From the NCBI GenBank assembly GCA_945862315.1, contig CAMAXW010000016.1, positions 1 through 64,000 on the forward strand: a stretch of 64,000 nucleotides of DNA, given 5' to 3'. Shown piece after piece: positions 9,938 through 19,501 of this stretch. Source of the stretch: Klebsiella pneumoniae (GTDB lineage: Bacteria; Pseudomonadota; Gammaproteobacteria; Ga0077536). How positions within the stretch are numbered: the stretch's first letter is position 1; each line of letters starts with the position of its first letter. Below the pieces are notes generated by a model. The model worked only from the letters and a program-made list of their open reading frames with translations. It had not been told where the DNA came from and made no database searches. Position numbers and translations under genes: made by a program.

Positions 9938-10816
9938 CTAAAAGCGAATTCGCCGCTGACCGCCGCGCTCCACAATGAAAACCCCGGTCGGGGTGTTGAA
10001 GTGAGTGCCTAGGATCATGACGTCGCGATCGCAGTGGTCATCGATGAAGCGACTGCGTGTGGCAACTGCCAACGCCTTATCGTGATCGGCGCTCTGCTGC
10101 CATTGCGGTTCGGCAATCTGCACCGGGTGGATCATCATGTCGCCCGTAATAATGGCCTGCGCGTTATTGCCCCTGCCCAGTGCCACGCTGCAATGACCGG
10201 GGGTGTGCCCGGGGGTTGGTAGCAGCCAGATTTGGTCGTCGATTTGCCAAGCGTTGTCCACCCACTGTACTTGGCCCGCTTCAATGATCGGCAGGATATT
10301 TTGCGTCAGTGTCGCGCGGTCATAGTCGTTGGTGGTGTCCTGCCAACACGCCCATTCGCGACGGTTGAAGAGATATTTGGCCCGTGGAAAAGTGGGCACC
10401 CAGCGGCCGTCGTGCAGGCGCGTGTTCCAACCGGTGTGGTCGACGTGCATGTGGGTGCAGAACACGTAATCGATATCTTCGGGGGTGCAACCTGCAGCCG
10501 CCAGATCCGCCAGATAATTACCGTTGCGATCATTCCACTGCGCAAAGCCAGAACCTTGCTTGTGATTGCCGATGCAGGTGTCGACGAGCACGGTGTGGTG
10601 GCGAGTTTTCACAACATAGGTGTGGATGCTGAGCAGCATGCCCCGATTGGCATCCACAAAATGCGGCTGTAGCCAGTCTAGATGAGGGTCGAACGCGCTG
10701 CGATCTTTATCGACATACAGCACTTTGGGGCTGAAGGAATCAATGGTGTCGACGACTTTGGCAACCTGAATATCGCCAAACTCGAAGCGCTGAATTGCCG
10801 GCGGATGCATGCTCAT
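9938..10816 (-). CDS. Metallo-beta-lactamase-fold hydrolase
   Basis: The product has the zinc-binding HxHxDH motif as HMHVDHTGW, a second His in PGHTPGHCSV, and the Asp ligand in ITGDMMIHP. The lactonase-like N-terminal part resembles quorum-quenching and AHL-lactonase-type enzymes, but the substrate cannot be inferred. I chose the ATG at 10816 (MSMHPPAIQ), preceded by a GAGG site; an upstream in-frame ATG at 10858 lacks one. It runs in the same direction as the aldehyde dehydrogenase upstream. Confidence 0.85.
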   Translation of the reverse strand: MSMHPPAIQRFEFGDIQVAKVVDTIDSFSPKVLYVDKDRSAFDPHLDWLQPHFVDANRGMLLSIHTYVVKTRHHTVLVDTCIGNHKQGSGFAQWNDRNGNYLADLAAAGCTPEDIDYVFCTHMHVDHTGWNTRLHDGRWVPTFPRAKYLFNRREWACWQDTTNDYDRATLTQNILPIIEAGQVQWVDNAWQIDDQIWLLPTPGHTPGHCSVALGRGNNAQAIITGDMMIHPVQIAEPQWQQSADHDKALAVATRSRFIDDHCDRDVMILGTHFNTPTGVFIVERGGQRRIRF

Positions 10817-10977
10817 AGGGCTGACCTCAGTATGGGGTGGGAAGGGAAGCTGAATCATAGCGTTGCGTACGCCTCAACAGTTGGCCGCCCGGTGTTTGGG
10901 GCAGGGCCCGCAATGGAGACGCTGGCGGCTGGCCGATCCTGGCAGCCAAATTGCTGGTGGGTGAGCCGCACTAAACT

Positions 10978-12450
10978 TCAGAACACGGAGGGCCAGCGCA
11001 GGCTGTCCACCATCAGGCGGATGAACTTCTTTTTGATGTTCGTGAAAGGCGGGAAGAATAGCTTGGCCACCATCACGGGGCCTGATTCGAGCACCGCGCG
11101 GGCGTGCGAGAAGGCTTTGAAGCCAAAATATCCGTGTGCGTTGCCAATACCAGAATGGTTAACCCCACCAAACGGCAAGTTGCCGTGAGCGTACTGCAAC
11201 ACGCAATGATTGATGGCCACACCGCCGGAACTCGTGCGTTGCAAAATACGTCGGGTACTGACTTTGTCCCGGCTCCAGAGGTACAAGGCTAAGGGTTTAG
11301 GGCCTGCATTGATGTCGTGCACGACTTGGTCGATGTCGGTGTAGCCAATCACCGGCAGCACGGGTCCAAAAATCTCTTCCTGCATGAGGCCGGCATCGAC
11401 GGGCACCTGATCGATGAGGGTGGGCGCGAGGTAACAAGTGGCCTCATCCACCTCACCACCCGCCAGCAAATTAGCGCCCTGGGCTTGGGCTTCTTGCAGT
11501 AACTGGGCGAGGCGCCGAGTGTGGTGCTGGCTGATGATACGGCCATAGTCTGGGCTGTGACGCTGCTGTGCCGGCGTGGCTCCAAAGCGTTCGACCAGCA
11601 CCCGGCGACATTCATTCACGAAACGGGCCTTCACCGACTCATGCACAAATACGTGATCGGGGGCCACGCAAATCTGACCGCAGTTGGTGAACTTGCCCCA
11701 GAGCAAAGTCTCGGCGGCTAAGCGCAGATCGGCAGTTTCGTCAACAATGACGGGAGATTTTCCGCCCAACTCCAGCGTGATGCTCGTGAGGTTTTTGGCG
11801 GCAGCGGTCATGACGACCCTGCCCACCGCCGATGAACCGGTGAAGAAAATGTGATCGAAAGGTAACGCCAACAAAGCTTGCGAGGTGGGCAAGCTGCCTT
11901 CAAATAGCGCCACTTCGTGGGGCGCAAAGGTTGCCGCCACGACCTGCGCCATCACCGCATTGACGGCCGGCGTCATTTCCGAGGGTTTGAGGATGACCGT
12001 GTTGCCCGCCGCGAGGGCCGACACCATGGGACCAAAACATAAATTGAGCGGAAAATTCCAAGGGGCGATAACAAGGCAGCGACCACGTGGCTGATAGTGG
12101 ATGCTAGCGTAGGTACCGATAGTGGTGAGGGTTGGCCACACGCGCGTCGGGCGCATCCAGCGCTTCAGGCTGCCAATGGCATGGCGAATTTCATCTAGGA
12201 TGGGCAAGAATTCGGTGGCTTCCACTTCGGCATTGGGCTTGCCACATTCCGCAGTGAACGCCCGGTAAAAATCCTCACGGCGAGCCATCAGGGCCACCCG
12301 CAGTTTTTTAAGTCGAATGATGCGTTCGGCGGCCGTCGATTCGCGCCATTGGCGCGAGGTGGCCAGCTGACTATCAAAAACCTGCTGGATGGTGAGGGGA
12401 TCAGCCTCACCAGCAGGGGCCTTTATCTCGGACATTTTGGTGGCGTGCAT
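10978..12450 (-). CDS. NAD(P)-dependent aldehyde dehydrogenase, coniferyl-aldehyde-dehydrogenase-like (class 3 type)
   Basis: The product is 490 residues from the ATG at 12450, which has AAAGGG upstream. It shows APWNFPLNL, the catalytic Glu in TLELGGKSP, the catalytic Cys in TNCGQICVAPD, and EEIFGPVLP. The hydrophobic C-terminal tail after GYFGFKAFSH is typical of class 3 and coniferyl or fatty aldehyde dehydrogenases, some of which are membrane-attached. Substrate is open. Alternative starts exist at 12504 and 12435. Confidence 0.9.
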   Translation of the reverse strand: MHATKMSEIKAPAGEADPLTIQQVFDSQLATSRQWRESTAAERIIRLKKLRVALMARREDFYRAFTAECGKPNAEVEATEFLPILDEIRHAIGSLKRWMRPTRVWPTLTTIGTYASIHYQPRGRCLVIAPWNFPLNLCFGPMVSALAAGNTVILKPSEMTPAVNAVMAQVVAATFAPHEVALFEGSLPTSQALLALPFDHIFFTGSSAVGRVVMTAAAKNLTSITLELGGKSPVIVDETADLRLAAETLLWGKFTNCGQICVAPDHVFVHESVKARFVNECRRVLVERFGATPAQQRHSPDYGRIISQHHTRRLAQLLQEAQAQGANLLAGGEVDEATCYLAPTLIDQVPVDAGLMQEEIFGPVLPVIGYTDIDQVVHDINAGPKPLALYLWSRDKVSTRRILQRTSSGGVAINHCVLQYAHGNLPFGGVNHSGIGNAHGYFGFKAFSHARAVLESGPVMVAKLFFPPFTNIKKKFIRLMVDSLRWPSVF

Positions 12451-12647
12451 GCAGGCCCTTTGGGTGATCGTCAGCCGGTTAATCGGCCGTGACGAGGGTG
12501 GCAAAATTCTAGCGCAGCAGCGGCGTCAGCGCAGGTGTCGACCTAACCGATCGCGGTGACCCTATCGCAAGCCCGTTACCGCGCCAAATGGCGGGTATGC
12601 GAAGGTTTTTTGCCGCTCGCAAATACCGGGTCGTACGCGTTATGGCG

Positions 12648-14471
12648 TTAATCGAGGGCGAGCGTTTCGGCCGCTTGTTGCAGCAGCCACATCTGCGCGT
12701 AGTGTCCGTCCAGCGCCAAGAGCGCTGCATGGGTCCCCCGCTCGATGATGCGACCTTGCTCCAGCACCACAATCTCATGGGCATCGGCGATGGTCGATAG
12801 CCGGTGCGCGATGATCAGAGCGGTCTTGCCTTGCGCCGCGCTTTTCAATTCCGCCTGGATTGCTCGCTCATTGGCCGAGTCCAAGGCCGAGGTCGCTTCA
12901 TCAAAGATGAGCACGGGCGGGTTTTTTAACAAGGTACGGGCAATCGCCACCCGTTGTTTTTCGCCGCCTGAGAGTTTTAGGCCGCGCTCGCCAACCATCG
13001 TGGCATAACCTTTGGGGGTGGCGGCGATGAAGTCGTGGATGTGCGCGGCGCGGGCGGCCGCGGTGACTTCAAGGGGCGATGCATCGGCCCGGCCGTAGCC
13101 AATGTTGTAGCCCACGGTATCGTTGAACAGCACCGTGTCCTGCGGCACGATGCCGATCGCCCCCCGCAAGCTGGCTTGGGTGACGGCGCGAATGTCTTGA
13201 CCATCGATGGTGATGCGGCCATCCGTCACCTCGTAGAAACGGTAGAGCAGGCGCGCCAAGGTACTTTTGCCCGCACCCGAGGCGCCGACCACGGCCACTG
13301 TTTTGCCGGCCGGAATCTCAAAGCTCACGCCGTGCAGGATGGGTCGTGCCGGATCATAAGCAAAGGCTACGTTCTCGAAGCGCACGCAACCCCCGCTGAC
13401 CGCAAGGATGGGCGCGCCGGGGGCGTCAGCCACTTCGCGTTCACGCTCTAACAGCACAAACATGCGGTCGAGATCGGTCAGGCTTTGTTTCACTTCTCGG
13501 TACAGCACGCCCAAGAAATTGAGCGGGATATAGAGTTGGATCATGAAGGCGTTGACCATGACGAAATCGCCTAGCGTGAGGCGGCCTGCCACCACGCCCT
13601 GGGTGGCGCGCCAGAGCAGCGCCATCAGGCTCAGCGCAATGATCAGTTGCTGGCCCGTGTTGAGCATCGACAGCGTGGTCTGGCTTTTGATTTGCGCGCG
13701 TCGGTAGGCTTCCAACCCGTCTTCATAGCGGCGGGCTTCGAAGGTCTCGTTGTTAAAGTATTTGACGGTCTCGTAGTTCAGCAGTGCATCGATGGCGCGG
13801 CTATGGGCTTGGCTATCGAGCTCGTTCATCTCGCGACGGAACCGGCTGCGCCACTCGGTTACGCTCACCGTAAAAGTAATGTAGATCACCAGTGCGCTCA
13901 GTGTGATCCACACATAGCCACGGTCGAAGCGCCAGCCGAGAATGACGAGCACCAGCACCACCTCGACCAACGTGGGTACGATGGTGGACAGCGAGTATGA
14001 CACCAGCGATTGCAGTGCCCGTGTGCCACGCTCGATATCACGCGACATGCCGCCGGTTTGCCGTTCGAGGTGGAAACGCAGGCTCAGCGCGTGCAGGTGG
14101 TTAAAAACTTCTAACGCAATTTGCTTGCTGGCGCCGAAGGACACCTTGGCGAACACCAGTTCACGCAGCTCGGTGAATGCACTCGTGCACAGGCGCAGGC
14201 CCGCATACGCCAACAGCAGGCCCACCGGCACTACCAGCAGGGCGCGGGGGTCGTGGGCGTTGATGTCCAGCGTGTCCACCAAGTGCTTGAGCAGGAGCGG
14301 CACGCTGACGTTGGCCCCTTTTGCCGCCAGCAAAAAAGCCAACGCCAAGCCGACCCGCCAGCGGTATTCCCACAGGTAGGGCGCTAGCTTGCTGAGGGTT
14401 TGCCAGTCAGAACGGGGCGCACCGGTGGCGGCTGGGATGGGTTGAGCCGGGCGGGAGGCATAATGGCGCAT
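12648..14471 (-). CDS. Atm1-type ABC exporter (fused membrane and ATPase domains)
   Basis: The 607-residue half-transporter has a six-helix membrane domain (about residues 35-330) and a C-terminal ATPase. The ATPase has Walker A GASGAGKST near residue 395, signature LSGGEKQR near 500 and Walker B LIFDEATSALD near 520. The family (Atm1/HMT1) exports glutathione-linked metal or Fe-S related compounds and works as a homodimer in the inner membrane. YxxETVKYFNNE-type residues in the linker (NYETVKYFNNE) are characteristic. It stands alone. Confidence 0.9.
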   Translation of the reverse strand: MRHYASRPAQPIPAATGAPRSDWQTLSKLAPYLWEYRWRVGLALAFLLAAKGANVSVPLLLKHLVDTLDINAHDPRALLVVPVGLLLAYAGLRLCTSAFTELRELVFAKVSFGASKQIALEVFNHLHALSLRFHLERQTGGMSRDIERGTRALQSLVSYSLSTIVPTLVEVVLVLVILGWRFDRGYVWITLSALVIYITFTVSVTEWRSRFRREMNELDSQAHSRAIDALLNYETVKYFNNETFEARRYEDGLEAYRRAQIKSQTTLSMLNTGQQLIIALSLMALLWRATQGVVAGRLTLGDFVMVNAFMIQLYIPLNFLGVLYREVKQSLTDLDRMFVLLEREREVADAPGAPILAVSGGCVRFENVAFAYDPARPILHGVSFEIPAGKTVAVVGASGAGKSTLARLLYRFYEVTDGRITIDGQDIRAVTQASLRGAIGIVPQDTVLFNDTVGYNIGYGRADASPLEVTAAARAAHIHDFIAATPKGYATMVGERGLKLSGGEKQRVAIARTLLKNPPVLIFDEATSALDSANERAIQAELKSAAQGKTALIIAHRLSTIADAHEIVVLEQGRIIERGTHAALLALDGHYAQMWLLQQAAETLALD

Positions 14472-15110
14472 GGGGGTTCTACCGGTCGGGTGGGTTATCG
14501 AGGGGCTGGCGCGCGCCGGACAGCGTCAAAGTAAACCCCGCCAGCGTGGCGGTGAACGCGTTCCGCTTCAAGCACTCAATAGTGAGAGGTGAGTTGGCGC
14601 ACGGCGGTGTTGGGGTGCTCGCAGCGGCAGCGTCTCGACTACTGTGCGCGGGGCACTGTCTGTAACCGTAACCGCCACCGCCACTAGAACTGAGCGGTGA
14701 CCTGGGCTGTCGAGCGTCTTATTTTTATCAGCAGGGTAAGCCGGCACAGCCACCGGCTGGGCTCATGCGGTCTGTGCACGCGTGGCCATGGCGGTCGGTC
14801 TGTCCTTAAACGCCGAAACTCACGGCTGGCGCTCTCGCGGGGTTCCCGTGCAACGTCCGTTTGCGCGTGGATACGCGGTCTTTTACCGGTCTGCCGCACT
14901 AACGCAACCCCCCTTAGGCCGCGCGCGGTGTCTTGATTTGCCTGTTTTGGGGGGGGCAATTCACGAATTAAAAATTGTTCACATTTGTTTTCGCTGCAGG
15001 TATTGCAAGGGGCAGAGGGGGGGGGGGTAGTCTCGATCTTACTGAGGCACTACCAAAGCATGGGCTCGCCTCTGACCCGTTTTTCTCTCTCAGTCCAAAG
15101 GATGACCCAC
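14472..15110. other. Intergenic region with two poly-G tracts
   Basis: No gene can be supported in these 640 bases. Two homopolymer runs stand out: eight G near 14949-14956 and eleven G at 15017-15027. The longer one lies about 85 bp upstream of the PEP-CTERM start, in the position expected for a promoter or leader. AAAGGA just before 15111 is the ribosome site of the next gene. Confidence 0.5.
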
Positions 15111-15878
15111 ATGTTATTCACTCCCAAAAAGCTGTTTCAAGACGCCCGAAAAATGTCGGTGCCCCACGGTGCCGCCGGTTTAGCCCCGATAGCTTCGTGG
15201 GGCAAAGGCTGGACACGCGCTTTGTCGATGGTGTTGTCACTGCTGGGCACCTCCGTCCAGGCAACCCCCATCGTCGCACCGATAGGCCTCGCGCCCGGCT
15301 CGTCCTACCAGTTGATTTTTGTGACGCAAGGCACGCATGACGGTCTAAGCGCCGACCAGAGCGTCTATAACAGCTTTGTTAGTGAGCAGGCCGCGCTCAA
15401 CGTCGATCTGCCGAGCACCACTTGGCATTCGATCACGACGGCCTACGGAGGAACCTTATATTCGGCCAACGCCCCGTGGTTAAACCTGCCCGTGTACAAC
15501 ACGCACGGCGAACTCGTCAGTACCGCAGATGGGCTTTATGCCATTTCTGGCAGTCCTGCTTTGAACGCCGCGATTGGGTATGACCAGTTCGGCGCAGCAC
15601 TGAATACCCCCGTGTTCACTGGCGGTTACGGTGATTATGGCTTGGGATATCAGGATGGTGTTGCTCGCGGCCGCTCGGACCTGACGACCCGCAAGTGGTT
15701 CGTGGGTTGCACAGGGGCGGGATGCGGTTCACTGGCTTACCCCGACGAATATCTGAGCTTTTATGCCCTCAGCGAAGCAATAGTGCCGGGTGGCGTGGTG
15801 CCGGAACCCACCACGCTGGTGCTTTTCGGTCTGGGCCTGCTGGGCCTAGGCTTTAACACACGGCGCCGGCTGAACTAA
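15111..15878 (+). CDS. PEP-CTERM sorted exported protein, unknown function
   Basis: The 255-residue product begins MLFTPKKLF after the site AAAGGATGACCCAC. It has a delayed hydrophobic signal (about residues 35-50, ending SVQATP). It ends in a classic exosortase signal: VVPEPTT, a hydrophobic helix LVLFGLGLLGLGF and the basic tail NTRRRLN. Such proteins are cut and released or anchored by an exosortase (EpsH/XrtA), none of which is in the window. The middle part is unrecognised. The gene sits just left of the REP array. Confidence 0.82.
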   Translation: MLFTPKKLFQDARKMSVPHGAAGLAPIASWGKGWTRALSMVLSLLGTSVQATPIVAPIGLAPGSSYQLIFVTQGTHDGLSADQSVYNSFVSEQAALNVDLPSTTWHSITTAYGGTLYSANAPWLNLPVYNTHGELVSTADGLYAISGSPALNAAIGYDQFGAALNTPVFTGGYGDYGLGYQDGVARGRSDLTTRKWFVGCTGAGCGSLAYPDEYLSFYALSEAIVPGGVVPEPTTLVLFGLGLLGLGFNTRRRLN

Positions 15879-15881
15879 ATC

Positions 15882-16058
15882 CAACGGGGTCAGACTCGAT
15901 TGACCAAGGTCGACCAATGGGGTCAGACTCGATTAACCAATGGGGTCAGACTCGATTGATCGTAACCAATGGGGTCAGACTCGATTGATCGGGAAACAAA
16001 CCAATGCGTAACCAATGGGGTCAGACTCCAAAAATCAATGGGGTCAGACTCGATTGAT
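15882..16058 (+). repeat. Array of six REP-like repeats
   Basis: Six near-identical copies of a ~22-base unit built on AATGGGGTCAGACTCGATTG occur at 15882-15903, 15914-15936, 15937-15959, 15966-15989, 16012-16028 (shortened) and 16036-16058. All have the same orientation. Spacing is irregular, unlike CRISPR. Inverted copies lie at 17019-17041 and 26496-26518. The array directly precedes a REP-associated transposase, which is the known arrangement for these repeats. Confidence 0.9.
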
Positions 16059-16110
16059 TACGACGTGACTGCGGGTTACGGTGCGGTATCTTTAGCGAGG
16101 ATACTGACCG

Positions 16111-16818
16111 ATGGCCCGCTTACCAAGATTTGTGATCCCCGGTTATCCGCAGCACGTCATCGTGCGGGGTAACAATCGCTCAGCGATTTTTTCCAAAGAA
16201 GCGGACTACGTTTTTTACTTGGAAAAATTAAAAGCGGCCGGCGAGAAACATCAATGTGATTTGCATGCCTATGTGCTGATGACCAACCATGTGCATCTGC
16301 TGCTGACGCCGCACAGCGAAAACGGGATCAGCAAAACCCTGCAGATGGTGGGTCGCTATTATGTACAGCGCTATAACGCCTGCTATCAGCGCACTGGCAC
16401 CTTGTGGGAAGGTCGCTACAAGGCCACCTTGATCGATACGGAAGCCTATCTACTCGCGTGCATGCGTTACATTGAAATGAATCCCGTACGGGCGGGCATG
16501 GTGGCGCATGCTTCCGAATATCCTTGGTCAAGTTATGGGTTCAATGCCGCGGGTAAAGAAAATGCGGGTGTCGTAGGGCACGCGGAGTATCGAAAACTCG
16601 GTCCCAATGCTGAACAGCGTCAAGCGGCTTATCGGCAATTGTTTCGCTCCCGATTGAGTGCGCGTGTCACCGCTGAAATCCGCGCGGCGACCAACAAGGC
16701 ATGGGTGCTAGGCGATGACCGTTTCAAAAAACACATCCAGGGTCAAATGGAGCGGCGGGTGGAACCGGCTACGCGCGGCGGGGATCGCCGGTCTAAGGCA
16801 TTCTTGCGCGAGGCCTGA
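16111..16818 (+). mobile_element. REP-associated tyrosine transposase (RAYT, Y1_Tnp family)
   Basis: The 235-residue protein begins MARLPRFVIPGYPQHV, typical of the family. The HUH metal motif is MTNHVHLLL near residue 55. The candidate nucleophile tyrosines are in VGRYYVQRYN near residue 88, followed by GTLWEGRYKA and RYIEMNPVRAGMV. RAYTs are single-copy relatives of IS200/IS605 transposases that move REP hairpins. It appears intact. The array of REP-like units upstream and the inverted unit downstream (17019-17041) are its presumed substrates. Confidence 0.93.
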
Positions 16819-16842
16819 GCCAGCGTTTTTGGCCTTGAGTTT

Positions 16843-17041
16843 GAGAGATTTCTAGAACACCTCAACGCGCGCCTTGCGCGACGGTGGCGGCCGATAGCGC
16901 ACCGCTGGCCATCAGATCTTCGTAGCAGCACACCGAGTTTTGGCCACGTCGCTGAAGTGGTACGGGGCTTGGTCCGTTGGGCCGAGAATTTCTACCGACT
17001 GATGATCTCGGTGAAATATCAATCGAGTCTGACCCCATTGA
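16843..17041 (-). pseudogene. Decayed diguanylate-cyclase (GGDEF) C-terminal tail ending in the REP unit, copy A
   Basis: On the minus strand this segment encodes a degenerate version of the end of a GGDEF domain (TDQAPYH where ADQALYxAK is expected) and then frameshifts. It matches 26321-26519 over about 200 bp. In both, the GGDEF-like coding is cut at the same place by the REP unit (17019-17041 here). It carries a TCTAGAACA motif at the end of the coding sequence in both copies. Confidence 0.65.
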
Positions 17042-17159
17042 TCGCGCTCAACGGCCCCGGGGTCGCTTCAGGCCAGAGCCCTTGCCTGTCCCCAAAGGCC
17101 CTCTGGAGCATGGCCGCCACCCTTGCAGTCTGCGGAATCACGGGCCTCAGCCGCTGGAT

Positions 17160-17370
17160 TTGCCCAGGGACACTCGAAGGAGAGCTTGAAGCCGCCATCG
17201 CGGCCTTCATCGACCACTACAACAACCACCGCTACCACGAGAGCATCGGCAACCTCACCCCAGCTGATGTCTACTTCGGGCGCGGCGAAACCGTCCTGGC
17301 TGAAAGGAGACGCATCAAACACAAGACCATCCAAAACCGCCGCTTGAACCATCACCGTAAAGCAGCATAG
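17160..17370 (+). pseudogene. IS3-family transposase OrfB, C-terminal fragment
   Basis: About 65 residues match the end of the IS3-type integrase core: GELEAAIAAFIDHYNNHRYH, then LTPADVYFGRG and RRRIKHKTIQ. Only the tail survives, fused in frame to unrelated sequence upstream (the frame opens at 16957). It is followed by the probable right end of the element at 17371-17442. The style of the motif is common in alphaproteobacterial IS3 elements. Confidence 0.85.
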
Positions 17371-17442
17371 CCTAAACCCGATGAGCCAATAACCTCCGCT
17401 CCAAAATCACCGCGGATGTTCCAAATCATTCGACGACGGACA
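17371..17442 (+). mobile_element. IS3-like right end, left border of the zinc island
   Basis: The 72 bp after the transposase stop end in GGACA at 17442, and the last 25 bases match 24699-24723 in inverse orientation with one mismatch. Similarity extends with more differences over about 75 bp. An IS end usually reads TG...CA, and the inverse of this one begins TGTCCG. It marks the point where sequence character changes. Confidence 0.7.
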
Positions 17443-17501
17443 CTTTAATCGCGCCACAGCTTCAGCGTCCGGACGGGGACGGCGGGAGAACAGGCTCAGC
17501 A

Positions 17502-18533
17502 TCAGCCCGACCCCAAGGGTGCCCAGAGGACACCGCCCTGTTCATCTGCGGCCAGAATCCAGCCGGTCCCCGGCGTAACGGCAAGTAGAGTTACCGGCGC
17601 GCCGGTCGGGCGCTTCACCGCGCGGGGTTCGGCGATCTGGTCGATCTCGGAGAAGATCACCGCGCCAGAGGAGTAGCCCGCCAGCACCGCCTCGTGCCCC
17701 GGCAGGGCGCAGATTGCTGTCACATAACCGCGCCCGGCCCAGGCCAGCTGCATCGGCCCGCGCCCCATCGGCCCCCGCGCCCCGTCGAAGGGCCAGAGGA
17801 TCGCCTCATCAGCGCCGGTGGTGGCCAGCCAGGGCAGTTTTCCGGCCCATGCCCAACCTTTGACCTTCTGCGGATAGCCCGACATCCGCAGGTCGGACTT
17901 GTCACGCAACCGCCAGCCATGCAGGGCGTTTTCCTGCATCCTGGTCATGATGAAACGGTCATCGGGGCTGAAGCTGACGGCCGTGTGACTGCCGACCCAT
18001 TTCAATGTGGTGGGCTTCCAGCCGCGTTTCTCGCGCGCCCAGATCGTGACGCCGCCATAGTGCGCCACGGCCAGGCGCGCGCCCTTACGATCAAAGGCGA
18101 GGCCGCCCACGGTTGAGGGCACTGTCAGCACCTCGCGCCGGGCGCCGTCCCACAGATGCGCCTCGCGGCCGACCGAACAGGCGAAGACGCCCCCTGCTCC
18201 AGCAGCGACATGATCGACCCATTTGCGGGGAAAGGTTGCGAGTTCAGTCACGCCATCGGGTGTGACGCGACAGAAGCGGCCATCGTCGCCCCCGGTCAGA
18301 ATAGTTTCAGAAGTTTCGGCTACCATCGACAGGATTGCGCCTTTGTGGACCGGCAAGGCCTCGTGTTCGGCCCCGGGGCGGAAGACGCGCACATGCCCGT
18401 CGCCCCAGGCGGTGAAGACGGTGTCGCCCACGGTCGCCACGGCCACGGGCACTGCGTCAAAGTCATACTGGCACCCACCCATTTCGATGCGTGTGGGCGC
18501 CAGGGGATCGAGCCGTTCCAGCACGGGCATCAC
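17502..18533 (-). CDS. WD40-repeat protein of the zinc operon
   Basis: The 343-residue protein is a seven-bladed-type beta propeller judged from recurring blade ends such as HVRVFRPG, EAHLWDG, GVTIWARE and EAILWPFDG. There is no signal peptide, so it is probably cytoplasmic. Its start overlaps the stop of the cobW-type gene by 4 bases, so it is the last gene of the Zur-controlled operon. Similar WD40 genes are, to my knowledge, found beside cobW in Rhodobacterales zinc loci. Its role is not established. Confidence 0.8.
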   Translation of the reverse strand: MMPVLERLDPLAPTRIEMGGCQYDFDAVPVAVATVGDTVFTAWGDGHVRVFRPGAEHEALPVHKGAILSMVAETSETILTGGDDGRFCRVTPDGVTELATFPRKWVDHVAAGAGGVFACSVGREAHLWDGARREVLTVPSTVGGLAFDRKGARLAVAHYGGVTIWAREKRGWKPTTLKWVGSHTAVSFSPDDRFIMTRMQENALHGWRLRDKSDLRMSGYPQKVKGWAWAGKLPWLATTGADEAILWPFDGARGPMGRGPMQLAWAGRGYVTAICALPGHEAVLAGYSSGAVIFSEIDQIAEPRAVKRPTGAPVTLLAVTPGTGWILAADEQGGVLWAPLGSG

Positions 18534-19492
18534 GCGGCCTTGCAGGTGGCAAAGCCTTCGGCCAGCCCCATCTTGTCCAGATCGCGGCCGATGAAGACCA
18601 GCTTTGATCCGCGTGGCTTGCCCTCAGGCCAGGGCCCCAGCGGCGCGCCATCGGTCAGCATGTGGACAGCGTGGACGACAAAGCGTTCATCCTGCCCTGC
18701 GAAGTCGAGGATGCCCTTTGAGCGCAGGATATCCTGCCCGCATTCGCGCAGAAGCTTGCCGAACCAAGCCTGGAATTTCTTCTCATCCAGAGCCACATCT
18801 GACGACAACGAGATCGAAGTGATGTCTTCCTCATGCTCGTGTGTGTGGCTTTCATCAAGGAAATCCGGCTCGATTTGCAGCACGCGTTCCAGGCTGAAGG
18901 CGTCAAGCCCCAGCACCTGATCCAGCGCCACGCCACATTTCTCGGTCTTCACGATCTTGGCGTAGGGATTGATCGACTTGATCCGCGCCTCGGCGGTGGC
19001 CAAGGCCTCGGCATCCACCAGATCGACCTTGTTCAGCAAGATGATGTCGGCAAAGGCGATCTGCTCAGCGGCCTCATGCGCCTCATCCAGATGGGTGGAC
19101 AGGTTCACCGCATCCACCACCGTCACGATGGCATCCAGCCGCGTCTTCTCGGCCACGTCCTGATCGACATAGAAGGTCTGCGCCACCGGGGCCGGGTCGG
19201 CCATGCCGGTGGTTTCGATCAAGATGCCGTCGAAATCCTTGCGCTTCATAAGACCCGCGAGAATGCGGATCAGATCGCCACGCACGGTGCAGCAGATGCA
19301 GCCGTTGTTCATCTCGAAGATCTCTTCATCGGCGTCGATGACCAGTTCGTTGTCGATCCCGGTTTCACCGAATTCGTTTATGATGACGGCGTATTTCTTG
19401 CCATGCGGCTCGGTCAGGATGCGGTTCAGTAGCGTGGTTTTCCCGGCGCCAAGAAAGCCGGTCAGCACGGTCACGGGGGTTTGGGCGTTCAT
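18530..19492 (-). CDS. Zinc-associated CobW-type GTPase metallochaperone (COG0523)
   Basis: A 320-residue G3E GTPase with intact Walker [22 protein letters not shown], and CICC in [14 protein letters not shown] His/Glu-rich metal segment SHTHEHEED lies near residue 220, before the CobW_C domain. Under Zur control such proteins are thought to hand zinc to client enzymes in starvation. It lies 9 bp after znuA and overlaps the WD40 gene. Compare the long form at 2839-4245 and the broken copy at 23081. Confidence 0.92.
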   Translation of the reverse strand: MNAQTPVTVLTGFLGAGKTTLLNRILTEPHGKKYAVIINEFGETGIDNELVIDADEEIFEMNNGCICCTVRGDLIRILAGLMKRKDFDGILIETTGMADPAPVAQTFYVDQDVAEKTRLDAIVTVVDAVNLSTHLDEAHEAAEQIAFADIILLNKVDLVDAEALATAEARIKSINPYAKIVKTEKCGVALDQVLGLDAFSLERVLQIEPDFLDESHTHEHEEDITSISLSSDVALDEKKFQAWFGKLLRECGQDILRSKGILDFAGQDERFVVHAVHMLTDGAPLGPWPEGKPRGSKLVFIGRDLDKMGLAEGFATCKAA

Positions 19493-19501
19493 CGGGTTAC
19501 C

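Noticed and set aside
15882-16058. CRISPR array
   Set aside because: Repeats are ~22 bases with spacers from 0 to about 25 bases and one shortened copy, with no cas genes; the adjacent RAYT explains them.
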